Positions 37,186 to 49,497 of a stretch of DNA of 64,000 bases are shown in pieces. Both the position numbers and the translations under genes were made by a program. How positions within the stretch are numbered: the first letter of the stretch is position 1; the number at the start of each line of letters is the position of its first letter. The stretch is from Panagrolaimus kolymaensis (lineage: Eukaryota; Nematoda; Chromadorea; Rhabditida; Panagrolaimidae): positions 1,798,001 to 1,862,000 of the forward strand of contig JAJQJQ010000029.1 of the NCBI GenBank assembly GCA_028622995.1, read 5' to 3'. The notes under the pieces were generated by a model, which made no database searches, had not been told where the DNA came from, and saw nothing but the letters and a program-made list of their open reading frames with translations.

Positions 37186-38479
37186 TTAAGCCATGGTGGT
37201 GAGCTTCAGTGGTTCACAAGTGCAGCTACATGTGGGTTTAGGTGTAGCAATTGTAGGCATAGTTGGTTTGGGAGGATTGGGTCCATTTTTGTATGGTCCA
37301 CAATAGATGAGATCCATAAAGCTACCAAAATCATTAATACTGATTCCATAAAGTAATTTAACGAAAATTTCATCGGTATACATTTTAAAGAATGAATTAA
37401 ATTCTTTAATAATCACTGAAAGTCGAGCTTTTCCTGAAATAACCAATGACATTTGTTGTTCAATTCGAGCTTCAAATTCAATTAAAGTTTTTTTGACTGT
37501 GCTTGAAATGGATGAATCAGATTTAATAAATTCTAATTGATTTTTGAATGAAACAATAAATGAACATTCTGATGCTTCACCTTCAAGAATCACATCGACT
37601 TGAGTTTTTTGATAATAAGTTCGAGTGATTTCAAAGAATTGTTGGAAACTTCCGAAACCAGAAATTTGAAATTGGAAAAATGTTGATTGCCATTCAGAAT
37701 TGATAGCGAAAAATTCTGAGATAGCTTGATAAATTAATACACTTCGTTCAGTAACGGACAAAGACATATTTCCACAAATTCCAATTAAGGTTTCATTGAT
37801 AAAGGCATTACAAGCAGATTGTTGCTCATATGATCCATCGGTGCCATTCATTAAAGCTTCAAACAAAGGACAATTATCTTCATCATCCAAAGTCATAATC
37901 GATTCAATTTTGGTGGATTGTCGGTATTCCACGACTTTAGTGAAAGATACAAGATAACCCCATGATGAAATATTTTGATATTGAATAAGTTCATAGCAAT
38001 CAGGATTTTCACTTTGGAATTTTTGGATACTCGACAATGCAATGGTTAGTCGTTCTTCGATGGAAACTTTAACGGAAAGAAGTGATTTAAGAATGGTAAT
38101 CCAATTAATAATGGTAGTTTCTTGTTCGGGTGTACAATCAACTTTACTAGGAATTTCTTCAAGACCATCAGTTAATTCACATTTTCCTTCATTATCATCG
38201 GAACCATCAACCAAGCGATCACAATCTTCATCCTTGTTTTCAAAGGAATCTCCCCAACTTCCCGTGGAATCGCTACCTGAATCCGAGCCATTGCTATCAC
38301 CGTCACCGGCAGCTAAAAAATTAAAAGTTTTATATTTTTAATGTAAAAAACTTTCGTTTTGAGACAAAAAATTTAATTTTAAACGAAACTTTTCGTGTCT
38401 AATAAAAAATAAATACAAACATACCTGAGAAAGCTACGAGACCAGCGATGAAAAGAGAAAAAAGAATTTTTTTATTCAT
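37186..38479 (-). CDS. secreted protein of unknown family, acidic with Cys-rich tail (393 aa)
   Basis: Minus-strand exons 38425-38479 (signal peptide MNKKILFSLFIAGLVAFS) and 37186-38312. After cleavage there is a Ser/Gly/Asp-rich acidic stretch (DSNGSDSGSDSTGSW), a first Cys-containing part (DEDCDRL, GKCELTD, VDCTPEQ), then about 250 residues of mostly helical sequence with two loosely similar halves. Each half has an ERLTIAL / ERSVLIYQ-type helix followed by a FQ..NPDCYELIQYQNISSWG / FFQFQISGFGSFQQFF block. The tail is a PKPTMPTIATPKPT linker and CSCTCEP. N-glycosylation sites are present (NISS, NMSL). A TATA box lies 92 bp upstream. Not recognised; not a membrane protein. Confidence 0.75.
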
Positions 38480-39273
38480 TTTTTTTTAAACTTTTAGTTC
38501 TTTGGGTTGGTTCCACAGAAGCTGCTCTGTAAGGAACTATGTGTATGCCTTTTTCATAAACATCCAATCGCTTTTATATGAAATAAAAATGTTGAGTTTT
38601 TGACTTCAATTTCATTAATATATTTAAATTTATGTTGCGGGCTCGAATAAATAAATAAATAATATTTTATTTATCACATCATTTAAAAATTAAAAAAAAT
38701 AAATGTAAAAATACGTATAAAAATTTGATTTTATAATTTTTTAAAGCCGATTTGTTCCTTTTTTTCAATGATTTTTTTTAAAATGATGCTGTCTGTATTC
38801 CATGAGACTGACTTATCAAAAAATGATAAAAGGTTAATAATGTTTACGAAATTTTTGTTAAAAAATATGTTTGACAAATTTTTTATTCATTCGAAGTTCG
38901 AACAAAGTTGACGTGATACGGGACGGAAAAGGAATATAAATGAGAAAAGAAGTTCAGACTAAATAAAACACAAAACAAAACAAAAAATTGTGAATAGAAA
39001 AAGTCGATATAAATTTTTATATAAAAAATTTAAAAATTTCTTTATTATTATTTTTTTTGAAACAAGAGAAGTTCAGATTACTAATATGGCCAGTGACCAC
39101 TCTTATTTCTTTATGGATTCGCTTTGAAGCGTTTTTAAACTTTAAAAAAAATATTTTTCTTCGAATTTTCTTTTTTTTAAATCTTTTTCCTTCTTGAATT
39201 AATTCCAAATTTTTTTGTTAATTTTTTATTAAATTAATTTTTACAATAAAATCATTAAAAAAAGAAGAAAAAA
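38480..39273. other. upstream region of the secreted-protein gene and spacer; no gene seen
   Basis: A TATAAAAG on the minus strand (38571-38578) is the likely core promoter of the 37186-38479 gene. The remainder is A+T-rich; short Lys/Phe frames near 39017-39208 are not called. Confidence 0.5.
38571..38578 (-). promoter_or_regulatory. TATA box of the secreted-protein gene
   Basis: TATAAAAG on the minus strand, 92 bp before the ATG at 38479; position and motif only. Confidence 0.45.
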
Positions 39274-40890
39274 TTAAGCTTGAGATTCATATGATCGATT
39301 ATTAATAGCTGGAGTGATTTTACTTTTACAAACAATTATATTTTTTAAATGATTTCGATATGCTCGAATAACAGAAATTGAAGTGATTGCATTGAAGGTT
39401 GGCATCCATGAAAGTAATATAGCTAAAATCATTCCAAGCCCAGGTAAATCTGCTCGAAGTTGAGTCATAGTTATGGCTGTTGTAATTGGAACTAAGCAAA
39501 TTGCACAAGGGATAGTCGCCTAAAAATGCAACAAAAAATAAATTAAAAAATAGTTTCGACACTAAAAATGTTTGAAATTTCTTTGGCCCTTACCTGAATT
39601 AATAAAGTCATAGTAACTTGTCGATGAACATCCAAAGTAATTACAGATAATTGATCACTTTGATTCTTCAAAATTTTCCAAACTTTTATACTCGAAACAA
39701 TTATAATTAAATAAACTCCAAAAACCAAGAAATAATAAAAAGCAAATGAAATTTGTAACTTTGGATCAGAAATTTCTGCCACAATAAAGCTTGGAATTTC
39801 ATTAAAATAAAGTGAATCATTTTTTAATAATTTAATTTTTTCATTTATTAGTTTTTCGTTATTTGGAAGAAAAACATAATAAAATGTTAAAGAAGTTATG
39901 GCGGCAAGAAAGATTCCAATAAAAAGAAGAATTGAATAATGAAAAAATGTGGGACTTTTACGTTTTTTAATTACAATATATCGATAAATAAATTGAACGG
40001 GAACATTTGTTAATTCAAGGACCAAAGAAAACATCCAAATTGCCATTAATTTGTCGACGGTGGAATATGGAAGACATTCCAATGGGCCAGTAAGCATCAT
40101 AAAAAAGCTTCCATTTTTGAAATCAAAATGCTAAATAATAAATTAGTTTTTAAATAAATTAAGTTTTCGTTAATTTTCGTTGGAGTTTATAAAAAAATTA
40201 TGGGTAAAAAATGAAAAAAAGAATTGCATCAACCGGGAATCGAACCCGGGCCGCCCGCGTGGCAGGCGAGCATTCTACCACTGAACCACCGATGCTTATG
40301 TAACATGGAATTTTTAATGGAATTTAATCCTTTTCCATGCATGTATTTAATTTTTTAAACTTAATTAAATGCATTATTTGTCTGCGGGAAATTTATCTTT
40401 TTTCTTCTTCTTAGTTTTGCATGCGTCAAAATTGGCGTCCATCTGATTGACAGATCATCCCATTCAAAAAGGTTCTTAAGAAAAAAAGAAAAAGAGAAAA
40501 CTAAAACCAAAAAAAAAGAAAAATCCTTGAAAAGAGTTAAATTTGGAATATCGCAGTGCACAAAGATCAGATCTTAAAATAAATTTTTTTTTGTGAAAAC
40601 AAAACTTTTAGTTTTTATATTTATCGAACTTTCTTTTTTTTCACTCTGGCAACAAAAAAAACACTTAAAAAACTTACCGTTTTGGTTACGGTATTGATGG
40701 TGATATAAGATAAATCAACGATAATTTTTTGAATAAATATCGGGCAATAATCTTCAAGGCGTGCTCGAGTTTTGTAGAAAATTAAATAAACGAGTAATAA
40801 ATTTAACAAAATTCCAATAAACGAAGAAATATTATTGTTGGTTTCCAAAATTCCTCTCAAATCTAATACGTTTGAGCGATCGTGAGCCAT
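39274..40890 (-). CDS. seven-TM chemoreceptor-like protein, Str-superfamily type, hosting a tRNA in its intron (331 aa)
   Basis: Minus-strand exons 40678-40890, 39594-40130, 39274-39519, all phase 0. Helix 1 is FIGILLNLLLVYLIFYKTR, helix 2 begins YCPIFIQKIIVDLSYITI, and helices 3-5 lie in exon 2. The third loop ends LDVHRQVTMTLLIQ, typical of Str/Srh/Srd receptors. Helix 7 ends FNAITSISVIRAYRNHL, in place of the usual NP...PYR. An in-frame ATG at 40962 would add 24 residues; the MAHD start is preferred because the upstream part is basic and poorly conserved in type. The 547-bp first intron contains tRNA-Gly copy 2 on the same strand. Ligand unknown. Confidence 0.75.
40213..40438. repeat. tRNA-Gly cassette, copy 2 (inside a receptor intron)
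   Basis: Direct repeat of about 36731-36957 with a few substitutions and small indels in the flank (for example TTTGTCTGCGGGAAATTTATC against TTTGTCCGCCGGAAATTTATC). It lies wholly within the first intron (40131-40677) of the receptor gene, apparently without damaging the splice sites. Confidence 0.7.
40225..40295 (-). tRNA. tRNA-Gly (anticodon GCC), intronic copy
   Basis: Same 71-nt structure as 36742-36812 with one change in the 3' acceptor strand (TTGATGC instead of TCGATGC), giving a second G-U pair in place of G-C. Anticodon GCC, D and T arms unchanged. Terminator T-run follows. It is transcribed in the same direction as the host receptor gene, from within its first intron, so it may be functional despite the weaker acceptor stem. 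Confidence 0.95.
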
Positions 40891-41932
40891 GCTTGCTATT
40901 TTCAAGTTCTGTTTTTTTTTCAGAAGTCTAATTCCAAAAATTTGAGTTTTAGAAAAAGCCAAAGTCCAAAATAAAATTTTTCAGATTTGCTTTAAATGGA
41001 ATGAAAAAAAAGCTATCAGACAAGCGAAAAAATATTTATTTCCCTAATCCCTCCTTTTTTAAATAATAAGCATAAAGAATTTATTTGTTTTATATTTCTT
41101 TTAAAAAAATATTTGAATAAAGGGATTACTTTTTTATTAACAAAGAAAAGTTATGATAAAAAAAAGTAATAAAAAATAAAGGAATTTTTATAATCTTTTG
41201 AAAATAAAATAAAAAAGGATTTTATAATATTATTTTTTAACGGTAGTAATAACTCTAAGGATATTTCATTTCTATGGCTAAAAAAGTATTATTTATTAAG
41301 AAATTTTATAATTATTATAAAATAGTTCAAAGAGCGAAATTCAATTCCGATTATATTTGGATGCAAAATTCTTAGTTCGATAAACTTTAGCGAAAAAAAA
41401 AATAGATATAAAAAATAAAATGAAATAAAATAAATAAATTTGAGCAATAATGACAGTAATTTTCAAACAAAAAGATAAATTTCAAATTCAATTAATAAAA
41501 TTTAAAATCCGTAAATCCATGTTCACAAAGTTCACTTTCCTCTTGCAATCGGCTTATTTCACTTTGAAGTTTGATTCGAATTTTAAAAAAACGATTTTTT
41601 TAAAACATTAACCTTAATCTTACGCAATCATTTATTTAATTCTCTTTTTTTCCTTTCAAAAGGCGTTAAGAAAAATAAATAAAACCGATTATTAGACTTT
41701 TATAAATTTCACATCTTCTTTTCTTTGTTTGTTTTTTTCATGCGCAATTATGAATCAAAGATCCTCCTCGCCCATCATCCTCCTTATAAAAAAGCGGGTT
41801 TCATTGAGAAAAATTTTAAATCAAAAAACGATATTTCTTTTTAGTTTTGTTTGATCGCCGCAATTCGTTTTATTAAATCCTTTATGAGCTAAAGTTAAAA
41901 TTTAAAAAAAGAAGAGAGCAGTTAATAGAAAT
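40891..41932. other. intergenic between divergent genes, no gene seen
   Basis: About 1 kb, very A+T-rich. A TATAAAAAAG string at 41785-41794, 139 bp before the next ATG, is a candidate core promoter for the acyltransferase gene. Confidence 0.5.
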
Positions 41933-44864
41933 ATGACTGCTGTTGCTAAAAATGGCTCTGCTAAAATTGTCGAACTTCAAGGTATTCGTTGTATTGCAAT
42001 TATTTCTGTTTTAGCATATCATATTTGGCCTGATACTTTTATTAATGGATTTTTGGGTGTAGATATGTAAGTTTTTTTTTAAATAAATTTACTTTAAAGG
42101 AAAAAATTGATTCTAAACTTTGGAATCTAAAGCTTATTTTCCGAAGAATTGCTATTGTTAAAATAAAAACAAATCCAAAAATTACAGGGCAAAAAGATAA
42201 AAATTAGAAATTTAAAACAAATTTGTAAAATAAAATTTATTACGAAAGCCAAGAGAAAAGTTTATTTTTGACATAAAAAAGAAATATTACTTAGAATTTC
42301 ACTGAGAAAACAATTTTCATTAATTTTTTTAAAGCATTTTAGAAATTTTTTAACAAGTTTGGATCTATATTTCTCATAAAAATTATAGTGAGAACTTTTA
42401 AAGAAAATCTACCAAATAAATAATTTTTCCAATTGCCTTTCCGAAATTAAAAAATCACATAAGAGCTCAAATTGATTCTCTTTTTTCTTTTTAGCTTTTT
42501 TGCTTTATCCGGTTATTTTATGGCTCTGATATATTTATCCAACAACAACAACAAACCAAATTCTGATTCATCATTTATTTCTTCAACTTTAGCATTTTAT
42601 TATCGAAGAATTTATCGAATTTTGCCATTATATTTAATTAATATTTTTGTGACAATTTTACTCGTTCCAGTAATTTCTTATACAACCATTTATTCTGAAT
42701 TTATTTCCCAAATAAAATCAAGTTTAACATTTACAACAAATTTTTATATGTATTATTCAAATTTAAATTATTTTAATAAAAATAATTCCATTCAATGGTT
42801 TAAACATTATTGGTCGATTTGCGTGGAAATGCAATTTTATTTTTTTGTTCCATTCTCACTTTTTTTAACTAAAAAAATTTCGATTTCAACTAATTTATTT
42901 TTTGTTTGGCCTTTAGTAATCACAATTTCAACGTGTTTAGTATTTTATATGTTAATTAATTTTGAATATTTTGGTGCAATGTTTACATTTTTAATGCTTC
43001 CAACAAGAATTTGGCAATTTTGTGCGGGATTTTGTGCATATTTTGCACAGAAATTTATTGAATTAAAGTATGTTTCCAAAAAATTAACAAAAATTTAACA
43101 AAAAAACTTTTTATTAATTTCTCGTGTAAAAAATTTTCCGTTCGAGAATCAGCAAATTGTAACTATAATTTTGCACCATTTTTCTTGCCATTTAAATTCT
43201 AATAATTCCTAAATTTTTAAGGAAAAATGAATGCATATTTTCTAAATTAGCTGTAGCAATCTTTCATCATGCCATCACCATAAATTTTTTAACCATCCTT
43301 TTATTAATCGTATGCTTTTTTCCATTTTATCTTGATCGTGGATATACTCCAGCAGCGGTAGTTATAATTTCATCAACTTTAATTACTTCTTGTGGAAGGC
43401 ATAAAAAATTTGATGACGACGACGAAGAAAATAAAGAAAATTTAATTCTGTCGAATAAATTTTGTGTTTTTATTGGTGATGCTTCGTATGCTTTATATAT
43501 TTCTCATTGGCTCCTTGTAACTATTTGTAAAATACTTTTTGTGGATAATGAACCAAGTAAATTTTCAAAAAATATTTTTCTGTTAAAATCACAATAATAT
43601 TTTTTTTCAGATAGAAAATTACTATTTTTGATTTGCATCTTCCTTGGAATTTTAGTTCATTTGTTTATAGAAAAGCCAATTTATAAATCCAAACTTGAAC
43701 CTAAAAGATTTTTAACTTTTCTGGTGGCTTTTTATCTTTGTATTATTTTTTGTGTTTTCACTTTGAAAGAAACTAGAGTAAGTTTGAAATTCATTCGAAG
43801 CAGTTAAAAATTTTGTCAAAAAGCTGCCGATTTAACACTTTTTTTTATTACACCAAGCCTTAAGAAGAAAACCTTTCTGAAATCAAAAATATTTTATACC
43901 TAAATTTTTATATTTTAGGAAGTTTCTCCCTGGGTTAAAGACATATATTTTAATAAATCCCATTTAATTTCAAATTCCACAGAATGGAAGAATTTTGTTT
44001 CAACTTTAAACCCAGAAATTTCTGCGGAATTGGGTCTTCAAGCCTTTAATCATAAATGTCATTATTATCCCCAATCGAAATATGCTAAAAGCTTCGATAA
44101 CAACCCCGATGGCGGAGCCGTGGGTGCTGAACTTCAAGGAAATGGAAGCCTCAAAGTTTTAGTGATTGGAAATAGTCACGCTGAATGCATTTTTCCCGCG
44201 GTTAAATTGGCTTTAGAAAATCAATATTTGGAATTAAATTTATTTGTAACCGGCGGAGTTACACCTTTTGAAGGATTTATGTTTTCAAGGAATTGGTATT
44301 TACTCAAAAAATCTGTAATTTATTATAAACCAGATTTAATTTATTTTATATTTAAATATCAAGAAGATTTTGATAATCCTCCAAGTGAGCCAATCGAAAA
44401 TGATCACGATACTAAAAAAGTTCAAGAAATGATAACATTTTTATCTAAAAATTCAAAAATTTTATTTATTGGTCAAAAACATTTCGAAGATAAAAAATTT
44501 AATTCATTAATATTTTCTGAAACCATGCATCATAATGGTTGGGTTTCAAATTATAAATTTGATCAAAAAGTTTGTTTAATCACATAAAAAATTTTTCTCA
44601 AAAAAAACTCTTTTTATTTAGGTGATTGAAACCCGCCACGCAATTTCAACTCGTCGATGGAAATCAATAAAATGCGTTAATTGCATTTACATTAATTTTC
44701 TTCAAGCTTTTTGTAAAGATCAATGGTGTTCCCCAGTTGATGAATTTCAATCGGTTCCATTGATAAGTGATGACAATCATTTAACCATTTTTGGTTCATA
44801 TATGTTAATTCCATATTTAAAAGAATATTTAACTCAAATGAATGATATTTTGGCACAAAAATAA
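41933..44864 (+). CDS. OAC-type membrane acyltransferase (acyltransferase 3 plus SGNH domain, 700 aa)
   Basis: Exons 41933-42066, 42495-43067, 43222-43556, 43611-43777, 43919-44569, 44622-44864. The N-terminal acyltransferase-3 domain begins KIVELQGIRCIAIISVLAYH with FLGVDIFFALSGYFM. It has the family signature HYWSICVEMQFYFFVPF and a later GDASYALYISHW. About ten membrane helices end near residue 400. The lumenal C-terminal SGNH hydrolase-like domain has VLVIGNSHAE (Ser block) and DDNHLTIFGSYML (Asp/His block). Nematode OAC proteins and bacterial OafA-type relatives move acyl groups onto sugars or lipids across membranes; the substrate here is unknown. Fusion and length are normal for the family. 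All splice phases join. Confidence 0.92.
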
Positions 44865-45711
44865 TTAATAAATTAATAATAATAATTTTCATTTTAAGAA
44901 ACTTTTATCAAAGCTAGAAAATCAAGACAATTTTAGACAAAGTTTCAAAAACAAAGTTTCTGTAAAATAAATTTCATCTTTTATAATAATTTCTTGATAA
45001 TTGACAAAAAAAAATTACAACGCCGAAAATAAATACATGCATACAAATCAACGATATTAGAAACCACCAGTTTTAAGTTTCAATAAAGCTTGGTTAACGC
45101 AAAACAAAATCCTTTATAAAGCAATAAGATTTTGAATAAAATAAAATAAATAGAATGCATGATTATTTTTTTCGCTTAGGTTAATTCGCAATCAAAAACT
45201 AAAGTAAAAATAGGAGGAACAACTGTGAATTGAATAGCATAATATCCGACATCAATAAACAATTTTAAGAGTTATCAAACTATGGCATGTTTGTGATTTT
45301 ATGGATAAAATACTGGAAGCAACAAAAAATGGTCATATATAAAAGGATTCCATTCAACTTTAATCATGAATTTTTTTTGATCGAAGAAAAAAGCTCTCAA
45401 AAAACGAAACTTTACGGTGATTGGAAATGTCCATTATGCCAAACATCGTGATGAACACTTTCAAAAAAAAGTAAAAAGCTTTGTTATCCAAAGAATTTCT
45501 TATTTCTCTGAATCCAACAATCTTCAATCATCAAATTTTATCCTCATCAAATCCAGTTTGATTTTTTGATTCCTTGAGAAAAAAGCTTGATTTTCCCTAT
45601 CATTTTCGTGGCATCCAAAAGATTGCGTGAAAGAAAGCTTTTTTTGTTGTCATTTTTTGTAAATTTGTATAAATTTTAGCATGTTTCAGAGAATGATGAT
45701 CAAAAAATCAC

Positions 45712-45720
45712 TATAAAAGG
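45712..45720 (+). promoter_or_regulatory. TATA box of the right claudin-like gene
   Basis: TATAAAAGG, 167 bp before the ATG at 45887, conserved in the left arm (14810-14818). A second TATA-like string (ATATATAAAAGG) lies near 45335 and is also conserved (near 15435). This places the start of transcription after the unrelated upstream ATG at 45732. Confidence 0.5.
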
Positions 45721-45886
45721 ATTAATACTTGATGGATTCACTTTTTATCGTCATTTTCAACTTTTGTTGGTGTCGCTGGTTGGTTGTTCCATTGTCGTTC
45801 TTCATTGGTGAAAAAGCTGCTTCTCTCATCGTGGTGCTTCATTTTGTTCCTGCTTTGAACCTTCGTTCATCAACTCAAAATCAAAG

Positions 45887-46853
45887 ATGTGTATCATCTG
45901 GCTTGGTAAAGCTGCTCTGATCTTCCTCTTCATTGCAACTAAAGGCATGCTCATTGGTGTTCTTCCAAGTTATGGTACGTTTTTTTATTGTTGGTTTACA
46001 TGATTCTTATGAAACCAATTTTATGTGTTTTGTATTTTCTTTGCTATCTTTATATTCCTTTTTTTAGAATGGTCTTATCATACATTTCCTAACAATCCTT
46101 ATGTTCCTGATACGAAAACAAGTGAAAAAGATGCTGTAATCAAAATTCGTCTTGATGGAGCATGTTCAAAGGTTTATGATTCTGAATTTGACAAAGCATT
46201 CGAAAAGAAAGACCCCGTTGCATGGAAGCTAACAGAAGAAGACTCCAATAAAACTCATAGATTCTGTGAACTTTGGAATGATGAAAAAAATATTGTATGC
46301 TTTACTTTTTTTTGGTTGTATTTTTAACGATTTCTTTAGGAGCATGTAAAGGGATATGGAGCATGGGCCTGTGTTCTCATCATCATTGCTATTTTGATTC
46401 TCACTTTCAACACCATCTGGACAATCATTTCGTTCTGTGCTTGTTGCTGCGATCATGGGTTCTTGAAGGTTCTTCCAGTCACTTGCACCATTTCTTTTAT
46501 TTTTCTTCTTTCTGGAATCATCGTCTTTGGTGTCAATGCTGATAACAACCCTAGTTAGTTAAATTTTGAACTTTTTTTCTTTAGTTTTCTTGTTTTTACA
46601 AAATGCTTTTGTTTTTAGTTTTCAAAGAGAAAATCAAGGGCTTCTACGGTCAAAACAACTTCACCATTCCATCATCACCAGGTAAGGTTAACTTTGTACA
46701 ATATATACATTCATAAATTCTTTTTTAGATCATCAAACTGTCGGTTATAGTGGTCTTGCTGTTTGGGTCTGTTGTGTAGCTCTCGTCTTGAACTTCATTT
46801 GCATCTTCCTCTCAGCACTTGTTTCATTCTTGCGTAATTTCTGCTGCGTCTGA
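45887..46853 (+). CDS. four-TM claudin-like membrane protein (238 aa), right copy
   Basis: Exons 45887-45974, 46068-46294, 46340-46553, 46619-46681, 46729-46853. It has the same exon lengths as the left copy (13678-14643), and the protein is essentially identical; differences found are synonymous (for example CCA against CCT in LKVLPVTC). Topology: helix 1, large loop with two Cys and FCELW, helices 2 and 3, small loop, helix 4, Cys-rich end NFCCV. Likely a plasma-membrane junction-type or regulatory four-TM protein. The family call is by topology and the first-loop motif, so other PMP22-like families are possible. Confidence 0.75.
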
Positions 46854-48096
46854 ACATGATCCAACAAAAAGAAGAAAAGAAGATGATATTTTTATAAGCT
46901 TCTAATGTTTATGTAATTTTTTGTATGCATGTATAAATAAAACTAACATAATGTATTCATACTTTTTCTTTTTTGGGACTTTTTTTTGTTTGATAAGATA
47001 GGCTTTACACCTTGCTTTGTCTTTCAATGAGGAGTTAAAATGGAAGGATCATTGGTATTTGCAAAAGTTAGCTAATAGTTTCAAAATCTTCTCTAATTTG
47101 AACATTTTTTACTATAAAGATGAGTTCAAAAAACAATGGAAAAAGTAAAATCTTTCTAAAACAAATATGCCTTTGAAAGTTTTTTAAGCGGTTTTATGAA
47201 ATTACACAAACTTATGCAACTGGTTGATAATCATCATATTTCAAAGGCATTGTGGATGGATCGGTTAAGCTAATTCAATAAAGCTTGAAAAACGATTATT
47301 TAAAAATTTGAAGATCACGTAAAGGCATAAGTAAATTTGCTTGAGCTATTATTGTTTCAATTTCTCGACTATTGCTGGCAGTGTTACATATTTTCTTGTT
47401 TGTCGCCTCCGCCTCCGCCTCCACCTCCGGAGGCGGAGGCATGTAACACTGATTGCTGCAACAAGCAAGAATAAAACTAAACGAGTAACATTAAAATGAA
47501 AAAAAATCTGCAAAACAACGAATGTGATTCCAAAGCTTTTAGGATTTATATAATAGCGACTCAAAAAGCGAGCTATAAACAATAGTGGCGGATTTTTCAT
47601 GCAAATTCGAGTAAGAGCACAATTCCATTTATTTTTTCTTCTCTTCCATTAGTTTTTCTATGTTGTTTTATTGCTATTGGATGAAATAACTATTTTGTAA
47701 CTGCTAAAAGAAGCAGCTTCAACTTTTAATAGTAAAAAAGAAAATAGCGAATAAGTAAAAAAGCAGCCAACCAAAATTATTGAATAACGACCCAGCAACG
47801 CAGAAATTTATATATAAAGAGTCGAGATAAAAAATATTGATACAATCATGGATCGAAAAAGTTAGCAGTTGGCGGGTATTATTAATAATACTTTTGTTAG
47901 AAGATGGGTTGAAGTGAAGCAGAACAAATTTTAGTCAGCGACAAAGTTTTTTTAAAAAGCTTTTACAAACACCTAGCGATCCACAAACTGCAAAATGATA
48001 ATAAAACTTCTTTTTACAAATTACATCTTTTATTAATATTAACATAAATACAACATTATTACATTAAAACAGAAAATGGATATACACAAAAGCGAA
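46854..48096. other. intergenic part of the right arm
   Basis: Lies between the convergent claudin-like and lectin genes. AATAAA signals of both genes are visible near 46936 and, on the other strand, near 48035. Apart from the transposon at 47379-47451 it matches 12493-13677 inverted, at about 80% by eye. No gene seen. Confidence 0.55.
47379..47451. mobile_element. 73-bp GGAGGC palindromic miniature transposon
   Basis: The ends are CAGTGTTACAT and the exact inverse ATGTAACACTG (11 bp). The flanks ATTGCTGG (47371-47378) and ATTGCTGC (47452-47459) are a 7/8 target duplication. The interior has the same GCCTCC/GGAGGC palindrome as the 218-bp element at 23752-23969. The other arm of the inverted duplication, near 13115-13145, continues across the site with only one copy of the target and no element, which confirms the boundaries. 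Confidence 0.85.
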
Positions 48097-49497
48097 TTAT
48101 GTTCGAACTTGATAAGCATTGGATTGATCAGCAAATCGTTGACAAGCAGATGAAAGTTGATATGAACATTCAACTGCAAAACCTTCTGCAAAGTCATCAA
48201 CGTAAGTTCCAATGGGAATTTTATTTCCAGAATTCTTATCTCTTCTTTGAAAAAGTATATAAACGCAGCTTTGTTTAACAGCGGAAGTACTCATTATCGA
48301 TATTGTTCCATCAAGAGTATAAGCTTGTTTGTGATAACCAGTAACACCAACCCATATAACGGTATCTTCTCCATAAGTCGCGATAACAGTTGATAAATCA
48401 TTAACATAATTCTTCATGATCACTAAAACAAATGCATTATTGAATGTTTACTAACAAGATATGTCCCTTTGTGTAATCTCTATTATACATAGTCTTCCCA
48501 ATCATTTCATTTTTAAACTTTTTTAACCTCAAAAAACAAAAAAGTTTTACCTCGAAAGTAGTCAGCTTCATCATAAGTTTTTGGAACAGCAAGGAATGAT
48601 TTCTTTTCAGCACATTTTCTTTGTGAGTTTTGTAAAGTTCGTTTTGTAAGATCAACATGAAGACACATTCGAAGTTGAGGAATAAGATGCCATTTAACAT
48701 TTGGATCATTATCAGGACATCGAAGTTTTGGCCATCTCGGTGCTTCACATAATGCATAAGCTTCAGATTGAATTTGGAGACCAGAAAATTTGTCAGTTTT
48801 GGGATTTAACGTTGCACTATATTCTCGACAAGCTCCATCTTGACCCTTTTGTTGTTCACCATCATCCCATTTCACATTAGCTGTAGATCTTTCAGTTCCT
48901 TTTCTACCGAACACTTTTTCCCTATAAACATAGGTGGTAAATGACTTTGGTTAGCAAACAACTATTAATATACCAAAATTCGATGCCATAAAATGTGCTA
49001 TCCATAATATTATTAGAATTCAATCCAACAAAATCCCATTTAGATCCACCATAGCCAATCCAAACTCGAGTATTTACATCAACTTCAATATTTGGATCAC
49101 GAATGATTTTGGAAAGCAAGAATTTCAGGCCGTCATCATCTTTAGCAGTTGCAAGTCGTCCACCATAATCATAAAAGCAGGTTCTTTTTGCTTCTTCATA
49201 GTTAAGTTTCTTTGGCAAAATAAATAGACAACTTCCTTCATAATACCCTGGTTCACAAAGATGACGACGAAATCCTTCAATTGGAGGCCTAAAAACAGAC
49301 ATGTGAAAAGTTAGATAAACGAATAAAAAAAAGTGCAACTTACTGGTTTGCATAATTATTATCATATTGAGGACAAGCATTCAAAGAGTTGGCAAAAACA
49401 TGAGACAAACAAGTTGAAAACCTAAAAAGGAAATAAAGTTAATAAGAAAATGTTGCAAAAAAAATGCTTACAAAAAACACAAAAGCAACCCAAACAT
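48097..49497 (-). CDS. secreted protein with two C-type lectin domains (371 aa), right copy
   Basis: Minus-strand exons 49472-49497, 49344-49421, 48974-49288, 48551-48921, 48097-48422. Signal peptide MFGLLLCFLFSTCLSHVFA. CTLD 1 starts FRRHLCEPGYYEGSCLFIL, with YEEAKRTCFYDYGGRLATA, WIGYG and VKWDDGEQ, and ends ALCEAPR. The frame then runs through WPKLRCPDND into CTLD 2 (RMCLHVD, SQRKCAEKKSFLAVP, WVGVTGYHKQ), which has a weak C-terminal end. Nematode CTLD proteins are commonly secreted and include immune and pharyngeal or gut proteins. The calcium-site EPN/QPD motif is not evident, so sugar binding is uncertain. This is the open version of the left copy. Confidence 0.88.

Noticed and set aside
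45729..45920. 63-codon open frame upstream of the right claudin-like gene (and its left-arm counterpart at 14610-14798)
   Set aside because: It starts at or before the expected transcription start after the TATA box, is out of frame with helix 1 and ends inside exon 1; read as 5' UTR.
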